Notes: generated by a model from the letters alone, not told the origin. A stretch of DNA of 64,000 nucleotides from Martelella radicis (GCF_014196625.1 NZ_JACIDZ010000001.1:186001-250000), one strand, 5' to 3'. Shown: positions 8,483 through 18,462, counted from the first letter of the stretch. Numbers and translations: made by a program.

Positions 8483-10672
8483 ATGAAACACCTGTTCCGC
8501 CTGTGCTTGCTGGCATTCGTTCTCGGAGCATCCGCAGCGCATGCCGAATCCCGCGCGCTGATCATCGGGGTGGCAGGCTATGACGACCCGAACATTCCCG
8601 ATCTTCTCGGACCGACAAACGACGCCTTGCTGATGCGCGACGTGCTCGCGACATCCGGTTTCTCCGACATCACGCTTCTGGGCGATATGAACGAGGCGGA
8701 CGGGCGGCCGACGCGGGCGGTGATTCTTGACGGTTTTTCAGGGCTTGCGGCGCGCGCAAGACAGGGTGACCAGGTCTACATTCATCTCAGCGGCCATGGT
8801 TCGCGCCAACTCGATCCCGAGGGCGATGAGACCGACGGGCTGGACGAGATATTCCTGCCAGCCGACACCGCGATCGCCGAAGCCGGATCCGGCCTGGTGC
8901 CGAATGCAATCACCGATGATGAAATCGGATCGCTGCTTGCCGAAATACAATCGACCGGCGCCGATGTCTTCTTCGTTATGGATAGTTGCCATTCGGGCAG
9001 CGGTACGCGCGCCTTTGCACGCGGCGTGGCCGATCGACAGGTCAGCCCGGCGCTGCTCGGAATCGATCTTGCGGCAGCGCGCGCCGGAGGCTCGGTCCGA
9101 TCGGTAGATAGCGGACCGGATGCGGTCGGGCAGGCGGAGGGAAGCGGTCGCTTGATCGCCTTCTACGCGACGCGCTCGAACGATGTCGCCCGCGAAGTCG
9201 ATATGAGCAACGGCACGGTCGCCGATGACAGCGAATGGTTCGGACTTTTTACCGCCGCGATCGCCTCGCGGCTTGAGAGCGGGCAAACGCTCACCTACCG
9301 CCAGCTCTTCCAGTCCGTTCTCTCCGAACTGAACAGCGGCAGCGGTTTCGGAATGGGCGCGGTGCAGACGCCGCTCTGGGAGGGCGATATGATCGACGAG
9401 CCGGTCTTCGGAAAGGAAGGCCGCGCCGGCCCGACGCGTTTTCTCGTTGACGGAGACGCTGTTGATGCCGGTCGGCTGCATGGACTGGAAGAGGGAACGC
9501 TGCTGGCCCTTGTCGCCGATATCTCCGACCCGCAAGATGCCGTTCTCGGCTATGCGCAGGTGGAGGCTGTCGAACCGCGCCGCGCTTTTCTGCGACCGGT
9601 TGCCGATGACTGCGTGCCGGAAGCGGGCACGCTTTGCGCCTTTGCCGGCGGTCTGCCCGAGGCGGCGCGTTTCGCCCAGGTCGAGCTGAGCCCGGTCACG
9701 CTGACCATCGCCTTCTCGCCAGTGTTCGACGCGGAAACCGGCCAGCCGCTTTCGCCCGACGCACCGGAAAGCGGAATGGTCGCGGCGGCTCTCGAAGACG
9801 CATCCGCAAGAACCGGGATCGGCGCGGAATTTCCGGCCGAGATATTCGATGTGCAGATTGCACTCTCGCAGAACACGCTCTGGTTCGGCCCGGCTGCGAC
9901 GATCGATGGCGCGCCGGCGGGCCTTGCCTTCGGCCTTGCGGAGGATGAGCCGCGCCTCGTGCAGCTTCTCGGGCGCGTCCTGAGGGCGGAACGTCTGGCG
10001 CGCACGCTCGATGCGCTCGGGGAAGAGGCCAGCCCCTTCAATCCCTCGCCGGTCGCCGTCGATGTGGAACGCAATGCGAGCCCCATCGAAGCGCTGTCGA
10101 AACCCGGCGCGCGGGTTGATCCACGCCGCGAGTGCCAGGCAGCGTTGCGGTCGATGAGGGAAACGGGTTTTGCGCCTCTTCAGGGCATGGACGATCTCAA
10201 GCAATGCGATCTGTTGCGGTTCCGTGCCGCCGGCGAGCGAGACGGCCAGCGCGACGTCAACCGGATCCATATCGACGCGCAATACTGCGTCAATGTCGAC
10301 TATGAGCTTGTGGAAGGCGATCAGGCCCTGCGCGACCTCGGCGATCCCATGGTGATGTGTTCGGACTGTCCGGGACCGGTGCCCTATTCGGCGGGGTATG
10401 AGCGGCTTTATGTCCTTGTCAGCGAGCTTGAGGAAAATGCCGAAGCGCTGAACCTGTCCGGCGTTCTGGAAAACTGCACGGGCCGGGAGGGGACGCGCTC
10501 GGCCGCCGCCAGTGCGCTTTCCGGCGTTCTCGAAGATGCCGCCCGGCGCGGCAGGACGCGCGGAAGCATGGGGCTTGGCGGCGCCTTGTCGGATGTCTGG
10601 GTCGATCGCTATGCGTGGCGGGTCTTGCCGCGCGCTTCCGTCTTTGCCCGTGGTGAGGGGGGTACGCCGTGA
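8483..10672 (+). CDS. Exported caspase-like (peptidase C14) protein
   Basis: The 729-residue protein starts with a signal peptide (residues 1-21, ending SAAHA) and goes straight into a caspase p20-like domain (SRALIIGVAGY). The catalytic dyad is visible: His105 in HLSGHGS and Cys169 in VMDSCHSG, both in standard context. This places it with bacterial orthocaspases/metacaspase-like proteases, cysteine peptidases that usually cleave after basic residues. The remaining roughly 450 residues match nothing I recognise and contain several Cys near the C-terminus (MCSDCPG, ENCTG). I chose ATG 8483, with GGAGA upstream, over an ATG at 8450 because only 8483 gives a proper signal peptide. Its stop overlaps the GTG start of the MscS gene, so the protease and channel are probably cotranslated. 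Confidence 0.88.
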   Translation: MKHLFRLCLLAFVLGASAAHAESRALIIGVAGYDDPNIPDLLGPTNDALLMRDVLATSGFSDITLLGDMNEADGRPTRAVILDGFSGLAARARQGDQVYIHLSGHGSRQLDPEGDETDGLDEIFLPADTAIAEAGSGLVPNAITDDEIGSLLAEIQSTGADVFFVMDSCHSGSGTRAFARGVADRQVSPALLGIDLAAARAGGSVRSVDSGPDAVGQAEGSGRLIAFYATRSNDVAREVDMSNGTVADDSEWFGLFTAAIASRLESGQTLTYRQLFQSVLSELNSGSGFGMGAVQTPLWEGDMIDEPVFGKEGRAGPTRFLVDGDAVDAGRLHGLEEGTLLALVADISDPQDAVLGYAQVEAVEPRRAFLRPVADDCVPEAGTLCAFAGGLPEAARFAQVELSPVTLTIAFSPVFDAETGQPLSPDAPESGMVAAALEDASARTGIGAEFPAEIFDVQIALSQNTLWFGPAATIDGAPAGLAFGLAEDEPRLVQLLGRVLRAERLARTLDALGEEASPFNPSPVAVDVERNASPIEALSKPGARVDPRRECQAALRSMRETGFAPLQGMDDLKQCDLLRFRAAGERDGQRDVNRIHIDAQYCVNVDYELVEGDQALRDLGDPMVMCSDCPGPVPYSAGYERLYVLVSELEENAEALNLSGVLENCTGREGTRSAAASALSGVLEDAARRGRTRGSMGLGGALSDVWVDRYAWRVLPRASVFARGEGGTP

Positions 10673-12768
10673 GGAGAGACAAGTCGGTGAGGCTTGCCGT
10701 ATTCACCTTGATCCTGCTGGCCTTGCCGGCTGCGGTTCAGGCCCAGGGGACTGTACAAACGCCCGTTCAGCTTTCGCCGCTGGAGCGCCTGGGCGCCGTC
10801 CTGTCTTTCTTCGCCGACAATGCGACGGCGGCCTCCCAGAGGCTGGAGGCCCTGATGTGGGGGCTCGGCGACTTTCCCGCCGAAGTGTCCTTCTTTCTGC
10901 GTTCACTGAGCGAAGATGGATTCAGCCTCGCTGCGATCATTTTTCGGGTGGTTCTCTGTCTCGGTATCGGCGCTGCTGCCGAGGCAGTCTTCCGAATGAT
11001 CTTCCGCAGATTGAGGACCGGCCTCGACCAGAAGAGCCCGGTGCAGAGGGCCATCCATGTTGCCGTTGATTGCGCGGGCATCCTGATCTTCGCGATGGTC
11101 GGCGGCTGGCCGCTTTTGATGAGCGTGCAGGCGGATCCCGGTGCACAGCTTTTCGTCGTCACCTATCTGACGGCGTTCTTCGCCATGCGCGGTTTCGCGC
11201 TGCTGGCGCGCATACCCTTGTCGCCGCGCCGGCCCGATCTTCGCATCGTCGCACTTTCCGATCAGTCTGCCGGGAGGCTCTACTGGCAGTCCGTCGGTAT
11301 CTTCGCGCTGGCGATCTTCTTTCTTGCCACCACCTCGCTTCTCCGCCAGGCCGGCATGCCGGCCGATGAGACGCTCACGCTTTCGCTCGTCTCGCGATCT
11401 GCGGTCACGCTGCTGCTGATCTTCGCCTGTCTTAGCAATCGTTTCTCCGTGGCGGCGATCCTTGCAACCGATCCGGCAGGGCGCAGCCGCGGCCTGGGGT
11501 GGAAATCGCTGAGCGCAGTCTGGCACCTCTTCGCCATCTTCTACATCTGTCTTTCCTGGTTCGGCACGTCGGTGCTCTTGCTGTTGAACCGGCCGCAGGC
11601 CGGAACGCTTGCCGTCTTCAGCTTCATGGTTCTGCTGGGGCTCGTCATCGCTTGCCTGCTGATGGATGACTGGGCGGCGCGCGCCGATGCCCGCGATCGA
11701 GCAAGGCGGCGGGCAGCGCTAGCGGCAGAGCCGCAGATGGCGCTGCCGGAAGACGTGCCGACCTTCGCCCAGTTCTTCGCGCGCCTCGGGCAGGCAGCGG
11801 CGGTGCTCGCGGCGCTTCTGGCGCTGATCCGGCTCTGGAGCGGACCCTGGCAGGGGTTGTCCAATCCGCGCATCACCGCCATCATGCCGTCGCTGACGCA
11901 GCTTCTCGTTACGCTGGTTCTCGCTTATGTGGCCTGGCACCTGGTGCTGATCGGCTCGCAGCGCATGCTGCTCAAGGCAGCCTATGCGCAAGGGGAGGCC
12001 GAAACCGCGCGCGCCGCGCGTCAGAGCCGGGTTGCGACCGTGCTGCCGCTGGTGCGCAACACATTGCTGATCACGATCGCCTCCATTGCGACCATCATCG
12101 CGATCTCGGCGCTCGGCATAGACGTTCTGCCGCTGCTTGCCGGCGCCGGCATCGTCGGTATCGCGATCGGCATGGGCAGCCAGACGTTGGTCAAGGACAT
12201 CATCTCCGGCATTTTCTTCCTGGTTGACGACGCTTTCCGCGTTGGCGATCTCGTTGATGTTGGCGTTGCCAGCGGCACGGTCGAGCGGGCGGGCATCCGC
12301 TCGGTCCAGATTCGTCATCCGCTTGGGGCCATCCACACCGTTCCCTTCGGCGAGATCCGCACCATTGCAAACAAATCCCGCGACTGGGCATCAATGTGGC
12401 TGGAGTTCCGGCTGCCGCTGGAAACGGATCTCGACGGGCTGGAGCCGCGCTTTAGGGTTTTGAACGAGAAGTTGCTTGCAGAACCCGTGCATGGCCAGAG
12501 CCTTGTCGCGCCGCTCGAAAATGCCGGCATCGTGATGATCGACGATAGCGCGATGGTTTTGCGCATCGTCTACAAATGCAAACCGGGAACGCAGTTCGCG
12601 CTGCGTTCGGTTGTCTACGATGCCGTCCGGCGCATGTTCCGCGAGGCCGGCATTTCGATCGCGCCGCGTGAGGTGCGGCTGAGGGCGGAGCCGGACTTCT
12701 CCTATACGCGTACCAAGGATGTTGCGCCTGCGGCGAGGAACGACCAGGCGGAGGGTGGCGGAGGCTGA
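10669..12768 (+). CDS. MscS-family mechanosensitive channel
   Basis: The 699-residue protein has an N-terminal signal-like segment (VFTLILLALPAAVQAQG) and several predicted membrane helices. The conserved MscS pore helix and beta domain lie at about residues 475-540, with LAGAGIVGIAIGMGSQTLV lining the pore and then ISGIFFLVDDAFRVGD. MscS channels form homoheptamers in the inner membrane that open under membrane tension. The extra N-terminal helices put it with the larger MscS/YbdG-MscK-like members. The start is GTG 10669, overlapping the caspase gene stop as GTGA. Tight coupling to a caspase-like gene is unusual and suggests the channel is a partner or target of the protease rather than a general osmotic valve. 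That role is inference. Confidence 0.88.
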   Translation: MRRDKSVRLAVFTLILLALPAAVQAQGTVQTPVQLSPLERLGAVLSFFADNATAASQRLEALMWGLGDFPAEVSFFLRSLSEDGFSLAAIIFRVVLCLGIGAAAEAVFRMIFRRLRTGLDQKSPVQRAIHVAVDCAGILIFAMVGGWPLLMSVQADPGAQLFVVTYLTAFFAMRGFALLARIPLSPRRPDLRIVALSDQSAGRLYWQSVGIFALAIFFLATTSLLRQAGMPADETLTLSLVSRSAVTLLLIFACLSNRFSVAAILATDPAGRSRGLGWKSLSAVWHLFAIFYICLSWFGTSVLLLLNRPQAGTLAVFSFMVLLGLVIACLLMDDWAARADARDRARRRAALAAEPQMALPEDVPTFAQFFARLGQAAAVLAALLALIRLWSGPWQGLSNPRITAIMPSLTQLLVTLVLAYVAWHLVLIGSQRMLLKAAYAQGEAETARAARQSRVATVLPLVRNTLLITIASIATIIAISALGIDVLPLLAGAGIVGIAIGMGSQTLVKDIISGIFFLVDDAFRVGDLVDVGVASGTVERAGIRSVQIRHPLGAIHTVPFGEIRTIANKSRDWASMWLEFRLPLETDLDGLEPRFRVLNEKLLAEPVHGQSLVAPLENAGIVMIDDSAMVLRIVYKCKPGTQFALRSVVYDAVRRMFREAGISIAPREVRLRAEPDFSYTRTKDVAPAARNDQAEGGGG

Positions 12769-12856
12769 GCGTCGGCCTTCGTTTCGAGTGTTTCCTTCCG
12801 CAAAGGCGGATGGCAAAGTGACATTTGGCAGATCTAGATAGAAGCCGGAGGCGGGA

Positions 12857-15800
12857 ATGCGCAATCGACGGGAGCGATCGGAAGACAAGACCGCGCGGCT
12901 TGCCGCTGCGGCGACTGCTCTTTGGCTGGTGCTCGGTTCTCTGGTTTTCGCGCCAGCAGCCGGAGCCCTGGAGATATACCGGAACGGAGTGCGCTATGAC
13001 ATTGATGCCACGCTTCCGGACGGCGCCGACTTCGAGGTGGACGGTGTCGACCGAAAGTTTTCGATCGGCCCGGTCGAAGGCAATCTGCGCCTGATTCAGG
13101 ATACCGGGTATGATGATTGCGCCCGGCTTGTCGATGAGCGCGTGGCGAATTGGCGCAAGTATGGTTTTACGTTATCAGATCAACGCTTTACTTCTGACAG
13201 TGAATGTAGCGTCACGATCGGAACCCCCGCTAGCGACGCGTTCGCCAGCTCCTATTATATCCGGATTGACGATTGCGACTGCTTTTCAGCGCTGCATTTT
13301 CGCTATTCGCGCGACGACCGGGACGCCTATGAGGCTGCCTTTCCGGAGATCGTCGCCAGCATTCGCGCCAACAACGCGGCCTTGCCGCCTTCGTCAGGGG
13401 CAGGCCGCCCCGGCGATGCCGGTTCCGGGCATGCAGCGAGTGCGCTTTCGGGCCTTTCCTGCATCTCGGAGGACCTCTTCGCCCGTATGGACTTGGGCAC
13501 GCGCAACGAGTTCATGGTAACGGCATTTTCGGCCTGGTCCGCGATGAAGGTCGACGATATCGCCCGCGGTGCCGGAATCTGGGAGAACGAGGGCTACAGT
13601 CTCGATCTGGCGGATGGCAGGCTTGAGCGCGTCGCCGGGTTTCTGCCCGAGGCACTCGGTGCCATGGCGGAAGATGTGGAACGTTATGGCGATCGCCTCT
13701 GCCCGTTGGTCGTCAGCATGACCACTCAGGATCTGAATTACGGCTATGTCGGGCTCAGCGATCTCCGCTTCACCCAGCGTGATTTCAATTCGCTTTTTCA
13801 CGACTACCTCCGGCTCGCGCAATCGCTGATGATGCGTCACGGCTGTTATGCGGGCGCACTCGACGGCGCCTTCGGCCCCGCCAGCCGGGCGGCGTGGAAC
13901 CGCATGCGCCAAGGGTTGGGCCTGCAGCCGCGCGACGGAGAGTTCACCCCCACGGTTTCCGATCTTGCCGCCATTGCCGATATCCCGGTGACGGGCAGGG
14001 CCTGCGAAGACGGGGGAGGCGTTGTCGCCGAAAATGGCGAGGGAATCAGGCTTCTCGATTTTCTCTACCCGGCCCACCAATTGCCGCCGCTTGACCGACC
14101 GTGGGTGCGTGAAACGCTTGGGCCGGCCTTCGACCAGATGACTGCGCGCGGACGTTTCAGCGGACTTGAGCGGGAGGCTGTCGTCTCGCTTCTGCCGGAA
14201 GGGGCGGCGACAGCATCGACGGGCGCGGAAAGTCATGTCAGCGCCGTCGCGGAGCTTTTTGGTTATGACGGTCCGGCCTGGGGGGAGGCGGACTATTTCG
14301 CGGCCATGGAATCTGAACGCGCCGCGATCCCCTTCACGGTAGAGGCAGCGGCGCGCCAGAGCCAGTGGCGCGAGGTGCAGACCTATGACGTGCCTATCGG
14401 CATGTTTACCACGAGCGATTTCGGCCTCGTCCTCTCAATTTCCGACCGTGACGAGACAAGCCGTGTTGCCAATGTCGTGCTTGCGCATCCAGGCGCATTC
14501 GAGGCGCTCAAAGCCACGTCCGGGCCCGCCTATGAATATGTGCTTGCCGAACGCATGCTGCAGGGAGCGACCACCTTCGGCAAGTCCGCCGCAGGCGCTC
14601 GTGGTTTGCTGGAGGATGCCGCCGACAAGGGAGCGCCTTACGCCATGGCTCATCTCGCGCTGATGCTGGAATACGGGCAGGGCGGCGCGAAAGATCCGGA
14701 GCGCGCCTTGCGGCTTTACGAGGAGGCCGCCGCTGCCGGCGAGGGCTTTGCGATGGCGCAACTGGCAGTGAGGACTGACAAGAACACGTCCGAGGCTATC
14801 GCGAAGGCACTCTTTTGGTACGAGGCGCTGATTGGCGTGGCTGAGGAACGGATCGCCGACAGGGGGCCGGACGCCGACTGGGCGTCTGTTTATTCCTGGA
14901 TCGCAGATTTTCTCGCCAATCGGATGATGGACGGCAGTCCGGCGTTGTTGTCGCCTGCCGGAGACGCGTTGATCACGACTGCTGCGGAACAGTCTGCGGC
15001 GTTCGCGGCAAGGCTGGCCGAGACGAATTTGTGCGCTGAATGCGGTGCGGTGCTCGATGAGGCCGAGGGCGCCAAATGGCTGGCGATCGCTGCGGACAAC
15101 GGCGATACGGACGCGCTTTTCAAGCTGGTGCGGCTGATCGAGGCCTTTCCGCAGCTCTCCGACTACGCTGCGGAAAATTCTCTCAAGTTTTTCAAACAGC
15201 GCTATGAGCAAGCCCCGGATGACTTTGACGGCGCGCAGGCCCGGCGAGAATCGGCCGTCGGGGCGGTAGCGTATGATGTCAGGCTGGCGCGGGCGTCGCT
15301 TGCCGGTCCCGAAGTGGTGAAAGCGGCGGAGGCGGCGCTGGAGCGCGTCTGTGACGATGATTGGGAAAGTTGCGAAAATGTCGCCAAGCAGCTTTCCGCC
15401 GGGCGTTACGGCGCCGATCTCGTATCTGTCGGGTTTGATCGACTGAAGGCTCTGGACTCGCTCGAACTTGTCGATGTCCTTGCCGCATATGGTGATTTCC
15501 GAGGGGCTGCGGAGCGGGCTCAGCGCGCCGAGGGTTACGAACTGAGCGGACTGGCCGATCCCCGTTTCGACGAGCAGGCAACCAATCTCCGCGACGCCAC
15601 GATCCGGCGCCTGGTCGAGAACCGCGCGCCCGGCGACCTGCAGTCTTTGCCGGAGGGGCTTGTTGGCTTTCTCGGCCTGATGGCAGCCAATGGAGACAAG
15701 GCGGCTGCGGACTTTCTGAGACTGATCCGCGCCGCCGACCCCGAGGTCGAGCCGCCCTTGCCGGATCTTCAGTCGGCCGCTGAAACCTTCGCCGAGGTGC

Positions 15801-17728
15801 GCGCGCGCGGCGGGACCAGCCTCGGTCTCGTCAATTCAGCCCGCCGCTACGGCGATGCGCTGCAAGCTTCTGGCGACAATCGCGAGGCTCTCGCGATGGA
15901 ACTGACCGCGCTTTCCGCAGAGCTGAGGCTCGACCGGCTGCGCGAACTTTCCGACGGGCCGCTTTCCGCCGAGCTCACCCGCGTCTGCCATCTTTCCAAT
16001 GCCAGCGAACGGGCCTTTGCGCTCGGCTCGGATTCGCTTGCCGTGCTGCTTGCTAAGCAGGCGATCAACCGGCTGCAGGTCGTGCGGGCGGACCTCGCGA
16101 CTTTGCCGGAGGACCTGCGCGGCTGTTTCCGCGACCTGATCGCCGACAATTATCGCTGGCTGGCCGATCTCTTCATTCAGCAAGACCGGCTGAGTGACGC
16201 CGAATTCGTGCTCGGCCTCCTGAAGGATTTCGAGGCTTTCCAGTTTACCGATCGCGATCTCGATTTCGTCGGCGACGCCTTTGCGACATTGCCGCTGACG
16301 GAAGAGGAAGCAGTGCTCCAGGCCGCCATCAACGCGCTTCAGCCGCCGAGCATTTCGGATGTACGCGAGCGCGATGCGCTGATTTCTCGGCAGGAGGCGG
16401 GAACGCTGACAGATGCCGAGGAAGAGCGCCTCAACGCCCTGAACGCCGATCTTGCTGCGGCGAACGCTGCCTATGAGGCCGGTCTCCAGACCATTTTCGC
16501 TGCGCTTTCCGACCTGGAGGAAAGCGCGCCGGCAAGCGAGACCCCGCTTGCGGAGCAATCCGTGCAGGCCACCATCCTTTCAGGACTTGAGACGAATGCG
16601 GTAGCGCTGCACTATCTCGTCATGCCGGACCGGCTCAACATTCTGCTGACATCGCGCGATGAGCAGTTGAGCTATACGATCGATAGCTGGAACGGGGAAC
16701 CGTTTTCCGAGGCGACGCTCAACGGCGCGCTTGCCGATCTCCATCTTGCCTTCAATGATTTCTACAGCGATCCGCGCGCCGAGAGCGAGTTGCTCTACGA
16801 TCTCCTGATCGACCCGGTCGCCGATGATCTTGCCCGCATCGATCCCGATCTTCTGCTGGTCTCGCAGGATCGGCGCCTGCGCTATCTGCCCTATCAGGCG
16901 CTTTATGACGGTGAGCGCTATCTGGTGGAACGTTATGATGTTGCGAGCCTGACCAGCAGCGAGAGCGAAATCACCGGCGTCGCCGTGGCCGAGACGCCCT
17001 TCGCTGGCTTGGGACTGACACGGGCGGTCGGCGATTTTTCCGAACTTCCTGGCGTGGCGCTGGAATTCGGCGGACTCTTGAGCGGCGAGGAACGTTATGG
17101 CTTCATGGAGGGCGAACTGGCGCTCGACGAGGCCTTCGACAGGGCGGCGCTTTCCGAGGCGCTGACGATCGGCGGGTCGTCGCCGGTCGGGGCGGGAACG
17201 GTTCATGTCGCCTCCCATTTCGTGCTCGGCAACACGGAGGACGATTCCTATCTGCTTCTGGGCACCGGCGAGCACCTTCCGATCAGCGAAATCAAGGGCG
17301 GAGCGGGGGATTTCGACTTTTCCAATGTTGATCTGCTGACCTGGTCTGCCTGCGAGACGGGCCGCGCCAATCCCGGCTCCGACGGGCGCGAGATCGAAAG
17401 CCTCGCCAAGATCACCGGCGAACGCGGCGCCAAGGCGACGCTGGCCACGCTCTGGCCGGTGCTCGATATATCGACGCCGCTGATCATGCAGCGTTTCTAC
17501 GAGCTCAGGGAGTTCGGCGGATTGTCGAAGGCGGAGGCGCTGGCAACCGCCCAGCGCGAATTCATTCAGCGCCGGATCGGCGATCGTGACGTGCTCGACC
17601 GGGAGAGCGTCGTCTTCCAGACCGCGGGCCGCCTCGGCCTTCCCGCCGATCCGGGGTCGCCGATCACCTTTGATTTCGACCACCCGATCTTCTGGGCGCC
17701 CTTCATGCTGATGGGGAATTGGCGATGA
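12857..17728 (+). CDS. Large exported CHAT protein with peptidoglycan-binding-like and Sel1 repeats
   Basis: This 1623-residue protein has an N-terminal signal or anchor (hydrophobic at about 19-38, ending PAAGALE). A peptidoglycan-binding_1-like stretch spans about residues 317-355 (MMRHGCYAGALDGAFGPASR). Sel1-like repeats follow at about 575-640 (YAMAHLALMLEYGQGG, then FAMAQLAV). A long helical middle leads to a CHAT domain at about 1230-1623. The CHAT dyad is present: His1454 in VASHFVLG and Cys1499 in TWSACETG, with the usual LATLWPV and HPIFWAPFMLMGNW ending. The ATG follows GGAGG. The gene lies 88 bp after mscS and overlaps the next gene by ATGA. It is probably a periplasmic protease tied to the cell wall. 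This CHAT domain is diverged from the one at 3487. Confidence 0.85.
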   Translation: MRNRRERSEDKTARLAAAATALWLVLGSLVFAPAAGALEIYRNGVRYDIDATLPDGADFEVDGVDRKFSIGPVEGNLRLIQDTGYDDCARLVDERVANWRKYGFTLSDQRFTSDSECSVTIGTPASDAFASSYYIRIDDCDCFSALHFRYSRDDRDAYEAAFPEIVASIRANNAALPPSSGAGRPGDAGSGHAASALSGLSCISEDLFARMDLGTRNEFMVTAFSAWSAMKVDDIARGAGIWENEGYSLDLADGRLERVAGFLPEALGAMAEDVERYGDRLCPLVVSMTTQDLNYGYVGLSDLRFTQRDFNSLFHDYLRLAQSLMMRHGCYAGALDGAFGPASRAAWNRMRQGLGLQPRDGEFTPTVSDLAAIADIPVTGRACEDGGGVVAENGEGIRLLDFLYPAHQLPPLDRPWVRETLGPAFDQMTARGRFSGLEREAVVSLLPEGAATASTGAESHVSAVAELFGYDGPAWGEADYFAAMESERAAIPFTVEAAARQSQWREVQTYDVPIGMFTTSDFGLVLSISDRDETSRVANVVLAHPGAFEALKATSGPAYEYVLAERMLQGATTFGKSAAGARGLLEDAADKGAPYAMAHLALMLEYGQGGAKDPERALRLYEEAAAAGEGFAMAQLAVRTDKNTSEAIAKALFWYEALIGVAEERIADRGPDADWASVYSWIADFLANRMMDGSPALLSPAGDALITTAAEQSAAFAARLAETNLCAECGAVLDEAEGAKWLAIAADNGDTDALFKLVRLIEAFPQLSDYAAENSLKFFKQRYEQAPDDFDGAQARRESAVGAVAYDVRLARASLAGPEVVKAAEAALERVCDDDWESCENVAKQLSAGRYGADLVSVGFDRLKALDSLELVDVLAAYGDFRGAAERAQRAEGYELSGLADPRFDEQATNLRDATIRRLVENRAPGDLQSLPEGLVGFLGLMAANGDKAAADFLRLIRAADPEVEPPLPDLQSAAETFAEVRARGGTSLGLVNSARRYGDALQASGDNREALAMELTALSAELRLDRLRELSDGPLSAELTRVCHLSNASERAFALGSDSLAVLLAKQAINRLQVVRADLATLPEDLRGCFRDLIADNYRWLADLFIQQDRLSDAEFVLGLLKDFEAFQFTDRDLDFVGDAFATLPLTEEEAVLQAAINALQPPSISDVRERDALISRQEAGTLTDAEEERLNALNADLAAANAAYEAGLQTIFAALSDLEESAPASETPLAEQSVQATILSGLETNAVALHYLVMPDRLNILLTSRDEQLSYTIDSWNGEPFSEATLNGALADLHLAFNDFYSDPRAESELLYDLLIDPVADDLARIDPDLLLVSQDRRLRYLPYQALYDGERYLVERYDVASLTSSESEITGVAVAETPFAGLGLTRAVGDFSELPGVALEFGGLLSGEERYGFMEGELALDEAFDRAALSEALTIGGSSPVGAGTVHVASHFVLGNTEDDSYLLLGTGEHLPISEIKGGAGDFDFSNVDLLTWSACETGRANPGSDGREIESLAKITGERGAKATLATLWPVLDISTPLIMQRFYELREFGGLSKAEALATAQREFIQRRIGDRDVLDRESVVFQTAGRLGLPADPGSPITFDFDHPIFWAPFMLMGNWR

Positions 17729-18459
17729 CGATAAGAAGAATGATGCAATTTTCGGTCATTGCATCGGTTTCATTGTTCACCGTTCTGGCCGCTTCTGCAG
17801 CCTTCAGCCAACAAGGCACGGCCGAGGCGATCAGCGGGACGTGCTTTGCCGGGGAATTCGAACGTGGCGACAGCAAAATCCGCAACATGATGGTCAGGCT
17901 CGACCCTTCGGACAGCGACAGCCCCTACCTGATGACGCTCAGTCTCAGCTATTGGGATGTGCCTAACGAGCGGTTCGGCACCCTGGCCAGTTGTTCAGAC
18001 GGTGAAGAAGTTCATTGCAGCATCGAATGCGACGGCGGCAATGCCTTTCTGACCCTTGTTGATGGCGGCGGCCTGAATTTCAGAAGCGCACGTCTGCGGC
18101 TGGAGGACAACGAACTGATCGATAGTGCGCTTGCCAACGTGTTTGACGCCGATGGCGGCGAGCTTCGGGGCGAATTCAGGCTTGCGCCCGTGGAGGACGA
18201 GGCTTGCATTGCCGAGCCGGAGGTGATCTTCGCCGAACTTGAGATCGGCGACATGCTGCCGAGGGTGACGGCGCTGGAAGCCTCGCTCAACCGGTTGGGC
18301 CTGTTCCTTGCCTATCCGGACCCGGTCTTCGACGAAAAGACGAGGGCAGCGGTGATCGCCTTCCAGACGCAATACGGCTTTGCGCCGACCGGCGTCGTCG
18401 ATCAGGCGACCGATCGGGCGCTCAACACGATCGTGCGTTCGACCATCGGCGGCTGCTGA
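17725..18459 (+). CDS. Exported peptidoglycan-binding domain protein
   Basis: The 244-residue protein has a signal peptide (hydrophobic FSVIASVSLFTVLAASAAF, cleavage near FSQQG). A Cys-containing middle part follows that I do not recognise. The C-terminal peptidoglycan-binding_1 domain is at about residues 180-240 (LNRLGLFLAYPDPVFDEKTR, then AFQTQYGFAPTGVVD). The start ATG 17725 overlaps the upstream stop (ATGA) with GGGGA before it. An in-frame TTG at 17719 is possible but weaker. It is the last gene of the caspase/MscS/CHAT operon and shares the wall-binding theme with the CHAT protein before it, so it may position that protein at the murein. Confidence 0.8.
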   Translation: MTIRRMMQFSVIASVSLFTVLAASAAFSQQGTAEAISGTCFAGEFERGDSKIRNMMVRLDPSDSDSPYLMTLSLSYWDVPNERFGTLASCSDGEEVHCSIECDGGNAFLTLVDGGGLNFRSARLRLEDNELIDSALANVFDADGGELRGEFRLAPVEDEACIAEPEVIFAELEIGDMLPRVTALEASLNRLGLFLAYPDPVFDEKTRAAVIAFQTQYGFAPTGVVDQATDRALNTIVRSTIGGC

Positions 18460-18462
18460 GCC

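Noticed and set aside
16580-17683. 367-codon minus frame inside the large CHAT gene
   Set aside because: It lies over the intact CHAT domain and is explained by high GC.
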